A stretch of DNA of 41,542 nucleotides, taken from Bacteroidales bacterium (lineage in GTDB: Bacteria > Bacteroidota > Bacteroidia > Bacteroidales > SM23-62). Positions within the stretch are counted from its first letter, which is position 1, and every line of letters starts with the position of its first letter. Position numbers and translations under genes: made by a program. Positions 1-8,473 of this stretch are shown here, one piece after another. The stretch is taken from contig JADHVS010000011.1 of NCBI GenBank assembly GCA_016783865.1, positions 1 to 41,542 on the forward strand, in the 5' to 3' direction. The notes beneath the pieces were generated by a model. That model did no database searches and had not been told where the DNA came from. It saw only the letters and a list, made by a program, of their open reading frames with translations.

Positions 1-159
1 CTGAATATCGATCACAGGGTGAGTGGAGTGGGAGGAACTCCTATCACGGTGCGGCATGCATACAGGACCTATCCGGATTTATACCATTACCGGATAAGGA
101 TATCTCCGGCCACTGAAACGTTAACCGAGGTAGTTGAAAAAGCGTTGGAGGACTGGTAG
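1..159 (+). CDS. GH2-type beta-galactosidase, C-terminal end (partial)
   Basis: The open frame enters from the left edge and stops at TAG 157-159, leaving 52 residues. It contains VSGVGGTPITVR followed by YRTYP and YRIRI. A G-V-G-G turn followed by an aromatic-rich strand is how the last beta-sandwich domain of many large GH2 beta-galactosidases ends, so this is read as the tail of such an enzyme. That would fit the enzyme-rich genes downstream. The catalytic domain is outside the window, so the family call rests on this short tail and memory of the family. Confidence 0.5.
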   Translation: MNIDHRVSGVGGTPITVRHAYRTYPDLYHYRIRISPATETLTEVVEKALEDW

Positions 160-166
160 GGGGGAA

Positions 167-265
167 ATGACTAAAATGACTAAAATGACTAGAATGACTA
201 GAATGACTAAAATGACTAGAATGACTAAATTGACTAAATTGACTAGAATGACTAAATTGACTAAA
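167..265 (+). repeat. 11-copy 9-bp tandem repeat (ATGACTAAA type)
   Basis: Eleven head-to-tail units of ATGACTAAA and variants (ATGACTAGA, TTGACTAAA, TTGACTAGA) fill most of the spacer between the GH2 tail and the DUF5107 gene. Because 9 is a multiple of 3, one frame stays open as Met-Thr-Lys/Arg repeats from ATG 167 to TAA 269-271 (34 codons). The other two frames meet a stop (TGA, or TAA/TAG) in every unit. A purine tract (159-166) lies just before the first ATG. It is most simply a slippage-prone minisatellite; translation is not shown. Confidence 0.9.
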
Positions 266-278
266 TTATAAAATTGAT

Positions 279-3200
279 ATGAAACAATTGTTATTTTCCC
301 TGGTTGTTGTCTTTTTATCTGTTACAGATTTAACCAGTCAATCCCCGGTTAAAATATGGAAAGAGCCCGTAACCATGCCCACTTACCTGGTTGATCCCCC
401 CGGAAAGAATCCACGGTTCTACAATGGCAGGGCTTACCAGGGAGCCCAGGGGAGGGTTTATCCATATCCTATTTATGAAAGCCTTTCGGATACACGGGTC
501 GAGCGGGATTACGATATGGTCTTCCTGGAAAATGAATACATAAAGGTTGAGCTTCTTCCTGAAATAGGTGGCCGGCTGTTTGGTGCACTCGACAAAACCA
601 ATGATTATGATTTCATCTATAAGCAGCATGTGATCAAACCCCAGCTAATAGGAATGCTGGGGGCATGGATATCGGGTGGCATCGAGTGGAACTTTCCTCA
701 TCACCACCGGGCCACAGCATTTATGCCGGTGGACTATGTAATGGAAGAGAATCCGGATGGCAGTGCCACTGTCTGGATTGGTGAACTGGAAATACGCCAC
801 AGGATGAAATTCATGCTGGGTATTTCGGTTTATCCTGGAAAATCATATTTCGAAATTACTTTCAGGCCAATCAACAGGACACCATTACCCCATTCCTTTC
901 TCTATTTTGCCAACGTCGGTGTGCATACTAACCAGGAGTTCCAGGTTATGTTTCCCCCATCAACCCAATTCGGGACTTACCACGGGAAAAATCAGTTCGT
1001 AAACTGGCCCATTGCGGATGAGGTTTATAACAGGGTTGAGTACTACGATGGTATAGATATCAGCTGGTGGAAAAACCACCCTGAATGGACTTCGATCTTC
1101 TGCTGGAATTATGAAGATGATTTTGTAGGAGGGTATGATCATTCGCGGAATGCCGGGACCATGTGTTTTTCAAATCACCACATTGCGCCGGGAAAAAAAT
1201 TCTGGACCTGGAGTACGGGTCCGAGGGGACAGATGTGGGACGAAGCCCTGACCGAAACTGATGGTCCTGAGCTGGAGCTTATGATCGGGGGATACTCTGA
1301 TAATCAACCGGATTACAGCTGGTTACAGCCTTATGAGTCGAAATATCTGAAACAGTATTTATATCCGGTCCGGGAAATCGGAGGGGTAAAAAATGCAAAC
1401 AAGGATGCCGCAGTGAATCTTGAATTATCAGGCAATACTGCTCAGATTGGTTTCAATACCACCTCTGAAAGGAAAGGTGCGAAGGTAATTTTATATGCAT
1501 CCGGGGATATTATTTTTGAGGAAGCAATCGATATTGATCCCGGGAATCCTTATATGAAAAACATCGACGTTCCTGGCGGAACTTTGGAAACCGATTTGAA
1601 AATTGTTCTTCAGTCAGCAGATGGGATTGAGCTGGTAAGCTATGTGCCAGTTAAATCAGAGGACCTACCTATGCCTGATGTGGCTGAACCTCCAAGACCT
1701 CCTGCTGATATAGAAACCATTGAAGAATTGTACTATACCGGATTGAGGCTCGAACAGTTTTATAATCCATCGTTCAAACCCGATCCATATTACCAGGAGG
1801 CATTGTCGAGAGATCCGGGCGATTACCGGGTGAATACAGCGGTGGGACTGATGAATCTCAGGAAAGGTTTATATGCCAGTGCCGAGGAGCATTTGCAGCG
1901 GGCAGTCGACAGGATTACCAGTAATCATACAAAGCCCCGGGATGGTGAAGGATATTATTATCTTGGACTTTGCCAGAAGTACCAGGGTAAGTATGAGGTA
2001 GCCTACAAAAACCTGTACCAGGCCACATGGAGCCAGGCGTTTCATTCAGCAGGATATTATCAGCTGGCCCAGATCGACTCAAGGAATGGAGAGTATAAGA
2101 AAGCGCTTGATCATTTAAACAGGTCGCTTTCGACAAATAGCAAGAACATCTGTGCGAGCAATCTGAAATCAGCGATATTAAGGAAGCTGGGTAAAACCGA
2201 TCAGGCCATTCAAATTGCGAGCAATACCTCAATGAATGATCCGCTCGATTTCTGGTCCTTATTTGAAATGCACAGGGGCTACCTTGCCATGGATGAGGAG
2301 CGGAAGGCAATTGAATCTTTACAGGCTATCACTACCAGGATGAGTAATTATGTTCAGTGGTATATTGAGATTTCCCTGGAGTATGCACATGCAGGATTGT
2401 GGGATGATGCCATCAGCATCCTCTCACTGGTTGACACACGAACGAAGCAGAAAGGATTTGATCATCCTATGGTTTATTATTACCTGGGGTATTATAATCA
2501 TTTATCGGGAAAAGTGTCGCAGGCAGAAGCGGATTTCCGGTACGCAATGAGCCTGTCTCCGGATTATGTTTTTCCCTTCCGGCTTGAATCCATCGATGTG
2601 CTTGAGCTGGCTATGAAGGTTAATCCTGACGATTCCCGGGCTCCCTGTTACCTTGGAAATCTTCTTTTCGAAATGCAACCTGAAAGAGCCATTGCTAACT
2701 GGGAGTTGTCAAGGGATCTGGACGATTCATATTCAATGGTTTACAGGAACCTGGGGATGGCATATTACAGGACATTCAATGATATTCAAAAATCTATCGG
2801 GAGGTATGAGAAGGCTATACAATTGAATCCTTCGGACCAGCGGTTGATATTTGAGCTGGACCAGATCTGCGCCGATGGCCGGATCGATCCTGAGAAGCGA
2901 TTAAAAATGTTACAGGATCACCATGAGGTTATTGCCAATAACAATGTATCAGATGCCTTGTCCCGCGAGATCATGATACTCGTTCAGATGAAGAGATATG
3001 ATGAAGCAATGAAAGTTTTAAATGAGAATTATTTCAAGCAATGGGAAGGAATCAGTAAAGCATACGGTTCATATGTAGATGCCCATTTGTTGCTGGGCTT
3101 GGAAAATATAGATGCAGGTCAGTATGAACAGGCCCTGTATCATTATTCAGAAGCACTGAAATTTCCCAAAAACATGATGGTTGCAGAACCTTACAGGGGA

Positions 3201-3626
3201 GGCAGGCTGTGCGAGGTGTATTACCGTATGGGCACTATTTATGAATTGCTGGATGAACCGGGAAAAGCAAAGGAAGCCTATGAGAACGCTGCTGCCAGGA
3301 AACTGCATTCACAATTATCAGATAGCTATTTTTTCCGGGCGCGGGCCTTGCAGGAATTAGGCAGGGAAGAGGAGGCGCAGGAAATTTATGATGGATTAAT
3401 ATCCCTTGGAATAAGACAGCTTGAAAGTCCCGAATTAGACTTCTTCGCCAAGTTTGGGGAGCAGCAGACCCCGGATGACATGAAAGCCGATGCATATTAC
3501 CTGTTGGGTTTGGGATACCTGGGTAAGGGATTGAACGCAGATGCCACCAGGGAACTCGAAGCTGCCGTCAGGCTTAATTCAAATCATGTCTGGGCTGCAG
3601 CTATACTGGAACAGCTTAAAAAATGA
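279..3626 (+). CDS. Exported DUF5107 protein with TPR repeats
   Basis: This 1115-residue protein begins with a cleavable signal peptide (hydrophobic core ending near TSQ, about residue 21). Residues about 45-340 resemble DUF5107, a galactose-mutarotase-like beta-sandwich domain, seen in ENEYIKVELLPEIGGRLFG and ISGGIEWNFPHHH. A linker of about 150 residues is followed by tetratricopeptide repeats from about residue 490 to the end, with repeated patterns such as YYLGLCQKYQGKYEVAYKN. Such proteins are often found in Bacteroidota glycan-utilization loci, and this one precedes a GH43 gene by about 20 bases. It may be a periplasmic sugar-binding or sugar-active protein; no catalytic residue can be assigned with confidence. 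The ATG at 279 is 7 bases after the tandem-repeat frame stops. Confidence 0.8.
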   Translation: MKQLLFSLVVVFLSVTDLTSQSPVKIWKEPVTMPTYLVDPPGKNPRFYNGRAYQGAQGRVYPYPIYESLSDTRVERDYDMVFLENEYIKVELLPEIGGRLFGALDKTNDYDFIYKQHVIKPQLIGMLGAWISGGIEWNFPHHHRATAFMPVDYVMEENPDGSATVWIGELEIRHRMKFMLGISVYPGKSYFEITFRPINRTPLPHSFLYFANVGVHTNQEFQVMFPPSTQFGTYHGKNQFVNWPIADEVYNRVEYYDGIDISWWKNHPEWTSIFCWNYEDDFVGGYDHSRNAGTMCFSNHHIAPGKKFWTWSTGPRGQMWDEALTETDGPELELMIGGYSDNQPDYSWLQPYESKYLKQYLYPVREIGGVKNANKDAAVNLELSGNTAQIGFNTTSERKGAKVILYASGDIIFEEAIDIDPGNPYMKNIDVPGGTLETDLKIVLQSADGIELVSYVPVKSEDLPMPDVAEPPRPPADIETIEELYYTGLRLEQFYNPSFKPDPYYQEALSRDPGDYRVNTAVGLMNLRKGLYASAEEHLQRAVDRITSNHTKPRDGEGYYYLGLCQKYQGKYEVAYKNLYQATWSQAFHSAGYYQLAQIDSRNGEYKKALDHLNRSLSTNSKNICASNLKSAILRKLGKTDQAIQIASNTSMNDPLDFWSLFEMHRGYLAMDEERKAIESLQAITTRMSNYVQWYIEISLEYAHAGLWDDAISILSLVDTRTKQKGFDHPMVYYYLGYYNHLSGKVSQAEADFRYAMSLSPDYVFPFRLESIDVLELAMKVNPDDSRAPCYLGNLLFEMQPERAIANWELSRDLDDSYSMVYRNLGMAYYRTFNDIQKSIGRYEKAIQLNPSDQRLIFELDQICADGRIDPEKRLKMLQDHHEVIANNNVSDALSREIMILVQMKRYDEAMKVLNENYFKQWEGISKAYGSYVDAHLLLGLENIDAGQYEQALYHYSEALKFPKNMMVAEPYRGGRLCEVYYRMGTIYELLDEPGKAKEAYENAAARKLHSQLSDSYFFRARALQELGREEEAQEIYDGLISLGIRQLESPELDFFAKFGEQQTPDDMKADAYYLLGLGYLGKGLNADATRELEAAVRLNSNHVWAAAILEQLKK

Positions 3627-3646
3627 CATTCTAAATATAATTCGAA

Positions 3647-5041
3647 GTGAAAAGAAAGGTTGAAATTATTGTATTAGTAAGCTTATGCGCTGCAATGGTT
3701 ATTCCCGGATGCAGGATTAGCCAACCTGAACAGGAAAGTGTCCTTGAGGTTTCCCGAACAACAGGAGGTAATCCTGCGATAAAGGAAGGATCGGCCGATC
3801 CATCAGTAAGGGTTTTTAACGACCGGGTATATGTCTACTCTTCGCATGATTTCTCGCCGGAGAATGAGTTCTGGATCATGAAGGACTGGAAGGTATTTTC
3901 GACTGACGACCTGCTGAATTTCACGGATCATGGGGTTGCGCTGAAGGGTGAGGATGTGTCATGGGCACCAGAGCCTGACCATTGCTGGGCGCCGGATTGT
4001 ATTGAAAAAGACGGGAAGTATTATTTCTATTTCCCGCTGTCCGATATCAGGGGTGTCTGGAAAGGCCGGATCGGCGTTGGGGTATCTGATAAACCTTACG
4101 GGCCGTTTATTGATCCTTTGGGACATCCGCTGGTGGATAGCGATACCAAACTTCAGGATTCAGAGAGTGGAATTTATAATATCGATCCGGCTGCATTTAC
4201 TGACGATGACGGCAGGTCATACCTGTTCTGGGGTAATGGAGCCTGTTTATTGGTTGAACTCAATGATGATATGATCTCATTTAAGTCAGAGATCCGCGAT
4301 GTTATCATTGAAGATCATATCGGTTACCGGGAGGGTCCTTTTGTCTGGAAGCGGAACGGGATCTATTACCTACTTTATTCGAGGGTGGGTGGTTCTTCCT
4401 ATGATGTTCTTGATTATGCTACTTCAGATCATATTGCAGGACCTTATCATTTCAGGGGCACAGTCATTGCGCATGGAATGAAGGGAAATGAACATGGTTC
4501 AGTCTTTCAATACCGGGGACAATGGTATGTCGCTTACCATGATTTGTTCCCGACAGATAAATACCGGAAAACCTGCCTTGATATTATTCATTACCGGGAC
4601 AATGGAGAGATTGTCAGAAGTTTTCCATCCCGGAAAGGCGTGGGCTGGTACGATGCAATAGAATTGATCGAAGCCGAAAACTATTTTGAAAAATCTGGTG
4701 ATCTGGAATATGCTGAGCATAAAGAAACAGGATTTTATATTAGTCAGGTAGAGAATGGTAGTTGGTTACATTTTCCAAATGTAAAGATGCCGTTTGACTT
4801 TGGTGGAAACTTTTTTGCCAGGGTTGCTTCGGGGGGTGATGGAGGTACTATTGAGATTGTTGTGGACAGTCTTGACGGTACCATAATTGGCGATGTCAAT
4901 GTTGTATCAACAGACGGCTGGGATAACTGGAAAACAGTTAACACAGTTCTTGATCAGGTATCGCCCACTATGGATATTTACCTTAAATTTAAAGGGGGAG
5001 AAGGAGCACTGTTTAGTCTGGACTGGATTGATTTTATCTAA
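3647..5041 (+). CDS. GH43 glycosidase lipoprotein with C-terminal CBM6
   Basis: The 464-residue protein starts at GTG 3647 and has a lipoprotein signal with cysteine 22 (VIPGC). The five-bladed GH43 catalytic domain spans about residues 38-330. The expected triad is visible: base Asp51 in GSADPSV, pKa-tuning Asp180 in NIDPAAF, and acid Glu229 in REGPFVW. Residues about 340-464 form a CBM6-type beta-sandwich (IEAENY, GSWLHF, LDWIDFI). GH43 enzymes usually release arabinose, xylose or galactose from side chains. CBM6 modules bind xylan, beta-glucan or agarose chain ends, so the exact substrate is open. It probably acts at the cell envelope. The spacer of about 20 bases after the DUF5107 gene suggests co-transcription. 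Confidence 0.9.
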   Translation: MKRKVEIIVLVSLCAAMVIPGCRISQPEQESVLEVSRTTGGNPAIKEGSADPSVRVFNDRVYVYSSHDFSPENEFWIMKDWKVFSTDDLLNFTDHGVALKGEDVSWAPEPDHCWAPDCIEKDGKYYFYFPLSDIRGVWKGRIGVGVSDKPYGPFIDPLGHPLVDSDTKLQDSESGIYNIDPAAFTDDDGRSYLFWGNGACLLVELNDDMISFKSEIRDVIIEDHIGYREGPFVWKRNGIYYLLYSRVGGSSYDVLDYATSDHIAGPYHFRGTVIAHGMKGNEHGSVFQYRGQWYVAYHDLFPTDKYRKTCLDIIHYRDNGEIVRSFPSRKGVGWYDAIELIEAENYFEKSGDLEYAEHKETGFYISQVENGSWLHFPNVKMPFDFGGNFFARVASGGDGGTIEIVVDSLDGTIIGDVNVVSTDGWDNWKTVNTVLDQVSPTMDIYLKFKGGEGALFSLDWIDFI

Positions 5042-5048
5042 CTAACTC

Positions 5049-5134
5049 AAGTTGCCAGGTACTAGTTACCGGGTAAAATATGATTAAACTGTCATCCACA
5101 CACCTAGCAACCAGTACCCAGTAACTAGCAACTT
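5049..5134. repeat. Imperfect inverted repeat in spacer
   Basis: The 110-base spacer between the GH43 and deacetylase genes holds an imperfect dyad. AAGTTGC at 5049-5055 pairs with GCAACTT at 5128-5134. Inside, CTAGTTAC and GGGT on the left pair with ACCC and GTAACTAG on the right, with a bulge on the left arm. The right arm also contains CTAGCAAC twice (5104-5111 and 5125-5132). It resembles the extragenic palindromic repeats scattered through many Bacteroidota genomes. It has no T-tract typical of an intrinsic terminator. Confidence 0.6.
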
Positions 5135-5151
5135 AAATTAAACAGGCTATC

Positions 5152-5934
5152 ATGAATAAAATATTAAACAGGCGGGAAGCTGTCAAATTACTGGGCCTTG
5201 GAGCAGTTGGAGTAGTAACTGGTTCCTCCCTGATGTGCCAGCAGGAAAAGACCCATATCATTACACTCAGTTACGATGACGGCTTTGAAAAATCCAGCAT
5301 CAAAACTGCAGAGATATATGAAAAATATGGATTATCGGCCTGCATAAATGTGATTGCTTCAAGGCATCTGGATCAGAGCAAATTACCCGATGAATACCAT
5401 GCCTGGCCGGTGGGTGATTTTGAACTTTGGAATGAACTCAAATCAAGAGGGCATGAGATCATGCCCCATAGCTACAAGCATGCCAACCTGAATGAAGTGC
5501 CATTTGAAGAAGCCAAAGACCTGATCCGGAAATGCATGGACGTTTTTAACGATGAACTGGAAGGATTCGTTGAAGAAGAATCGATATACAACTTTGCCTA
5601 CAACGCTTCCAATCCTGAGATTGAGGAGTGGCTGTCTGCACAGGTGAGGGCATTCAGAACGGGTGGCGGGGCCATCAATCCATTCCCGTATGAGGGAATG
5701 AAAAAATTAACATGTACATCTTATGGTCCGGACAACATTGACAAACATTTAGAAGAGACAATTTCTAAATTCCTTGAAGGGCCATCGGGATGGCTGATCT
5801 ATAATACCCACGGATTGGATGACGAAGGTTGGGGACCGGTGAGTTCGTGGTTCCTGGATGAGTTGCTCGAGCGGTTGACGGAAATGAAGCATGTGGCTGT
5901 TTTGCCTGTGGCACCGGCTCTGGATCTGGCTTAG
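5152..5934 (+). CDS. Polysaccharide deacetylase-like (NodB/CE4) lipoprotein
   Basis: This 260-residue protein has an export signal with a twin-arginine-like NRREAVKLLG start and a possible lipobox cysteine at residue 29. The NodB-type barrel shows motif 1 SYDDG (Asp42, Asp43) and motif 2 HSYKH (His106, His110), which together supply the Asp-His-His metal site of CE4-type deacetylases. Later motifs are harder to place, although NTHG near the C-terminus resembles the final loop histidine motif. The likely role is removal of acetyl groups from a glycan before glycosidases act. Not every NodB-fold protein is a deacetylase, so the acetyl substrate is inferred. The gene is flanked on both sides by palindromic repeats. 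Confidence 0.8.
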   Translation: MNKILNRREAVKLLGLGAVGVVTGSSLMCQQEKTHIITLSYDDGFEKSSIKTAEIYEKYGLSACINVIASRHLDQSKLPDEYHAWPVGDFELWNELKSRGHEIMPHSYKHANLNEVPFEEAKDLIRKCMDVFNDELEGFVEEESIYNFAYNASNPEIEEWLSAQVRAFRTGGGAINPFPYEGMKKLTCTSYGPDNIDKHLEETISKFLEGPSGWLIYNTHGLDDEGWGPVSSWFLDELLERLTEMKHVAVLPVAPALDLA

Positions 5935-5942
5935 TAGAAATT

Positions 5943-5976
5943 AAACGTCCAAGGTTTTTCAAAACCTTGGACGTTT
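5943..5976. repeat. Perfect 16-bp-arm palindrome
   Basis: AAACGTCCAAGGTTTT (5943-5958) is followed by a 2-base loop and its exact reverse complement (5961-5976). It lies 8 bases after the deacetylase stop and 15 bases before the next start codon. There is no downstream T-run, so a normal intrinsic terminator is unlikely. A REP-like dispersed element, or an mRNA hairpin that stabilises or separates two parts of a transcript, fits better. Confidence 0.9.
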
Positions 5977-5991
5977 GTAACAATAAAAATC

Positions 5992-8445
5992 ATGAATAAA
6001 CTTAAGTATTGTATGTTTTTGATTATCAGCGCCTTGACGCTCGGATGCACCCAGGGTCCCGATGCTGATATTGAACAATTGTCTTTAAGCGATGGTCCCC
6101 GCACAACATTCCTGTTTGATTTCGATTGGAAGTATCACCGGGGAGCTGTCGATGGAGCAGAAATTGCAGAATTCGATGATGCCGGATGGCGTCAGCTCGA
6201 TCTGCCTCACGACTGGGGGGTAGAAGACCTTCCTGGTACCGAATCACCCATCACTGAAGATGCCATTGGCGGAATAGATGCAGGGTATACATTAGGCGGA
6301 ACGGCCTGGTACCGTAAAACATTCTTCGTGCCAGCAAAGATGGAAGGGAAATCTGTCCGTATCCAATTCGAAGGTGTTTATATGAATGCCGATATATGGC
6401 TGAATGGGGAACACCTGGGAAATCATCCTTACGGTTACACCAGTTTCTGGTATGATATAGCAGATAAACTGCAGTATGGTGCAGATAATTTGATCTCTGT
6501 CGAGGTTAAGAATGAAGGAGAAAACAGCCGGTGGTATTCCGGTTCGGGTATTTACAGGCATGTCTGGCTGACCATCCTCGATCCTGTGCATATAACACAA
6601 TGGGGTACTTATATAACGAGTAAGGAGATTACAGATAAGTCCGCAATGGTCACCGTTATAACCACCATGAACAATCAAAGCGACAGCCCACAGGAGGCAA
6701 CCCTGGTTACAACAATCCTTGGTCCGGATGGGGTTGAGATTGCCAAACACTCTGTTAGTCAGTCTGTTGATGCTGTTAGTTCAGTAGAGTTTATGGCAGA
6801 ATTTGAGGTGGTCTCACCGAACCTTTGGTCCATCGAAACTCCTGATCTTTATACTGCAGTATCCGAGGTATTCCTGGGTGAGTCTGCAGTCGACCAGTAT
6901 GAAACCAATTTCGGTATCCGGTCAATTGCCTTCAACATTGAACAGGGATTCCTTCTCAATGGTGAACCTGTTCTGTTAAAAGGAGGTTGTGTGCATCATG
7001 ATAACGGACCACTGGGTTCCGCCACTTTCGACAGGGCGGAGGAACGCAGGGTAGAGCTTATGAAAGCCAGCGGATATAACGCAATTCGGTGCGCACATAA
7101 TCCTCCATCACCAGCATTTCTTGATGCGTGCGACCGGCTTGGGGTAGTGGTTATAGATGAGGCATTTGATCATTGGAGGGATGGAAAAAATCCACAGGAT
7201 TACAACCTCTATTTTGATGACTGTTGGCAAAAAGACATTGAAAGCATGGTTTTCCGCGACCGCAACCATCCCTCGATAATCATGTGGAGTATTGGAAACG
7301 AGATTCCTGGTATGGAAACTCCTGAAGTGGTGGAGGTAGCCCAAATGCTGGGTGACTATGTCAGGGAATTGGAACCAACCCGTCCCGTAACATCAGCTGT
7401 CAATGGTTTGAATCCCAAAAAGGATCCCTACTTTGCCACACTGGATGTCAAGGGTTATAATTATCCGGTAGGAGGGGATCACTGGGAAAACAGCTTGTAT
7501 GAGAAGGATCATGAACGGGTTCCTGACCGGATCATGTACTGTGCTGAATCCTATCCGCTGGAGTCATTCGGCAGTTGGATGTCTGTTAAAAAATTTCCTT
7601 ATGTATTTGGCGATTTTGTCTGGACCGGATTTGATTACCTGGGAGAAGCCAGCATTGGATGGATGGGGTATCCCCAGGAGGGAAGCTTCTATCCATGGCT
7701 GCATGCCTTCTGCGGTGATATAGACATCTGCGGATTCAAACGGCCCCAGTCCTACTACCGGGATGTTTTATGGATGGAGAACCAGGTATCTATCTTCGTT
7801 CATCCACCTGTGCCATCATTCGAAATGACCAATCCGGACCTGCGTGACTGGAGCAAATGGAACTGGCTCGATGTAGTAGCCGACTGGAACTGGCCGGATC
7901 ATGAAGGAGAGGTTCTGAAAGTTAATGTATACTCTTCATGTCCTGAAGTTGAGCTTTTTCTGGATGGCGAATCAATGGGCAAAAAGAGCAGTAGCATGGA
8001 AAATGAATTTACCCCAACATGGGATATACCCTGGCAGCAGGGTGAACTAAAAGCAGTGGGTTATACTGATGGTCAGCAAGCAACAGTTGCGGAACTGGAA
8101 ACCGCCGCTGAACCTGTAGAAATTATTCTTACCGCCGATCATTCTGAACTGAAAGCTGACGGACAGGACCTGAGCTATGTAGTCGTTGAGCTTGTTGATG
8201 AAGAAGGAGTGAGGAATCCCAAATCACAAAACCTTATTGAATTTGAAATTGAAGGTCCCGGAACCATAGCAGCCGTAGGAAGCTCAAATCCCTTCGGACT
8301 TGAAAGCTTCAGGCTACCCAAACGCCAGGCCTACCAGGGAAGGTGCCTCGTGATAGTTAAAGCAGCAAGAGAACCGGGAGAGATAATACTTACTGCATCA
8401 TCAGAAGGATTAATACCTGCGAAAATGAGTATTGTTGTCGAATAA
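5992..8445 (+). CDS. GH2 beta-galactosidase-like lipoprotein
   Basis: The 817-residue protein has a lipoprotein signal with cysteine 19 (LTLGC). The N-terminal GH2 sugar-binding domain (about 40-200) has DLPHDW and GTAWYRKTF, followed by an immunoglobulin-like sandwich (about 205-310) and a TIM barrel (about 315-600). The acid/base is Glu437 in WSIGNEIPG and the best nucleophile candidate is Glu519 in YCAESYP. The region FGDFVWTGFDYLGE is typical of exported Bacteroidota GH2 enzymes carrying DUF4982. C-terminal DUF4982-like and Glyco_hydro2_C5-like sandwiches fill about 640-817. It most likely removes terminal beta-galactose, although this family also includes beta-glucuronidases and alpha-L-arabinopyranosidases. 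Confidence 0.9.
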   Translation: MNKLKYCMFLIISALTLGCTQGPDADIEQLSLSDGPRTTFLFDFDWKYHRGAVDGAEIAEFDDAGWRQLDLPHDWGVEDLPGTESPITEDAIGGIDAGYTLGGTAWYRKTFFVPAKMEGKSVRIQFEGVYMNADIWLNGEHLGNHPYGYTSFWYDIADKLQYGADNLISVEVKNEGENSRWYSGSGIYRHVWLTILDPVHITQWGTYITSKEITDKSAMVTVITTMNNQSDSPQEATLVTTILGPDGVEIAKHSVSQSVDAVSSVEFMAEFEVVSPNLWSIETPDLYTAVSEVFLGESAVDQYETNFGIRSIAFNIEQGFLLNGEPVLLKGGCVHHDNGPLGSATFDRAEERRVELMKASGYNAIRCAHNPPSPAFLDACDRLGVVVIDEAFDHWRDGKNPQDYNLYFDDCWQKDIESMVFRDRNHPSIIMWSIGNEIPGMETPEVVEVAQMLGDYVRELEPTRPVTSAVNGLNPKKDPYFATLDVKGYNYPVGGDHWENSLYEKDHERVPDRIMYCAESYPLESFGSWMSVKKFPYVFGDFVWTGFDYLGEASIGWMGYPQEGSFYPWLHAFCGDIDICGFKRPQSYYRDVLWMENQVSIFVHPPVPSFEMTNPDLRDWSKWNWLDVVADWNWPDHEGEVLKVNVYSSCPEVELFLDGESMGKKSSSMENEFTPTWDIPWQQGELKAVGYTDGQQATVAELETAAEPVEIILTADHSELKADGQDLSYVVVELVDEEGVRNPKSQNLIEFEIEGPGTIAAVGSSNPFGLESFRLPKRQAYQGRCLVIVKAAREPGEIILTASSEGLIPAKMSIVVE

Positions 8446-8473
8446 AGCATCGAAATAATACACCCAGACTGGA

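Noticed and set aside
167..265. Short tandem repeats considered as a CRISPR array
   Set aside because: Units are only 9 bp and directly contiguous with no spacers, so this is a minisatellite.
5943..5976. Palindrome considered as an intrinsic terminator
   Set aside because: There is no T-run after the stem on either strand beyond the arm itself, and the following gene is only 15 bases away.
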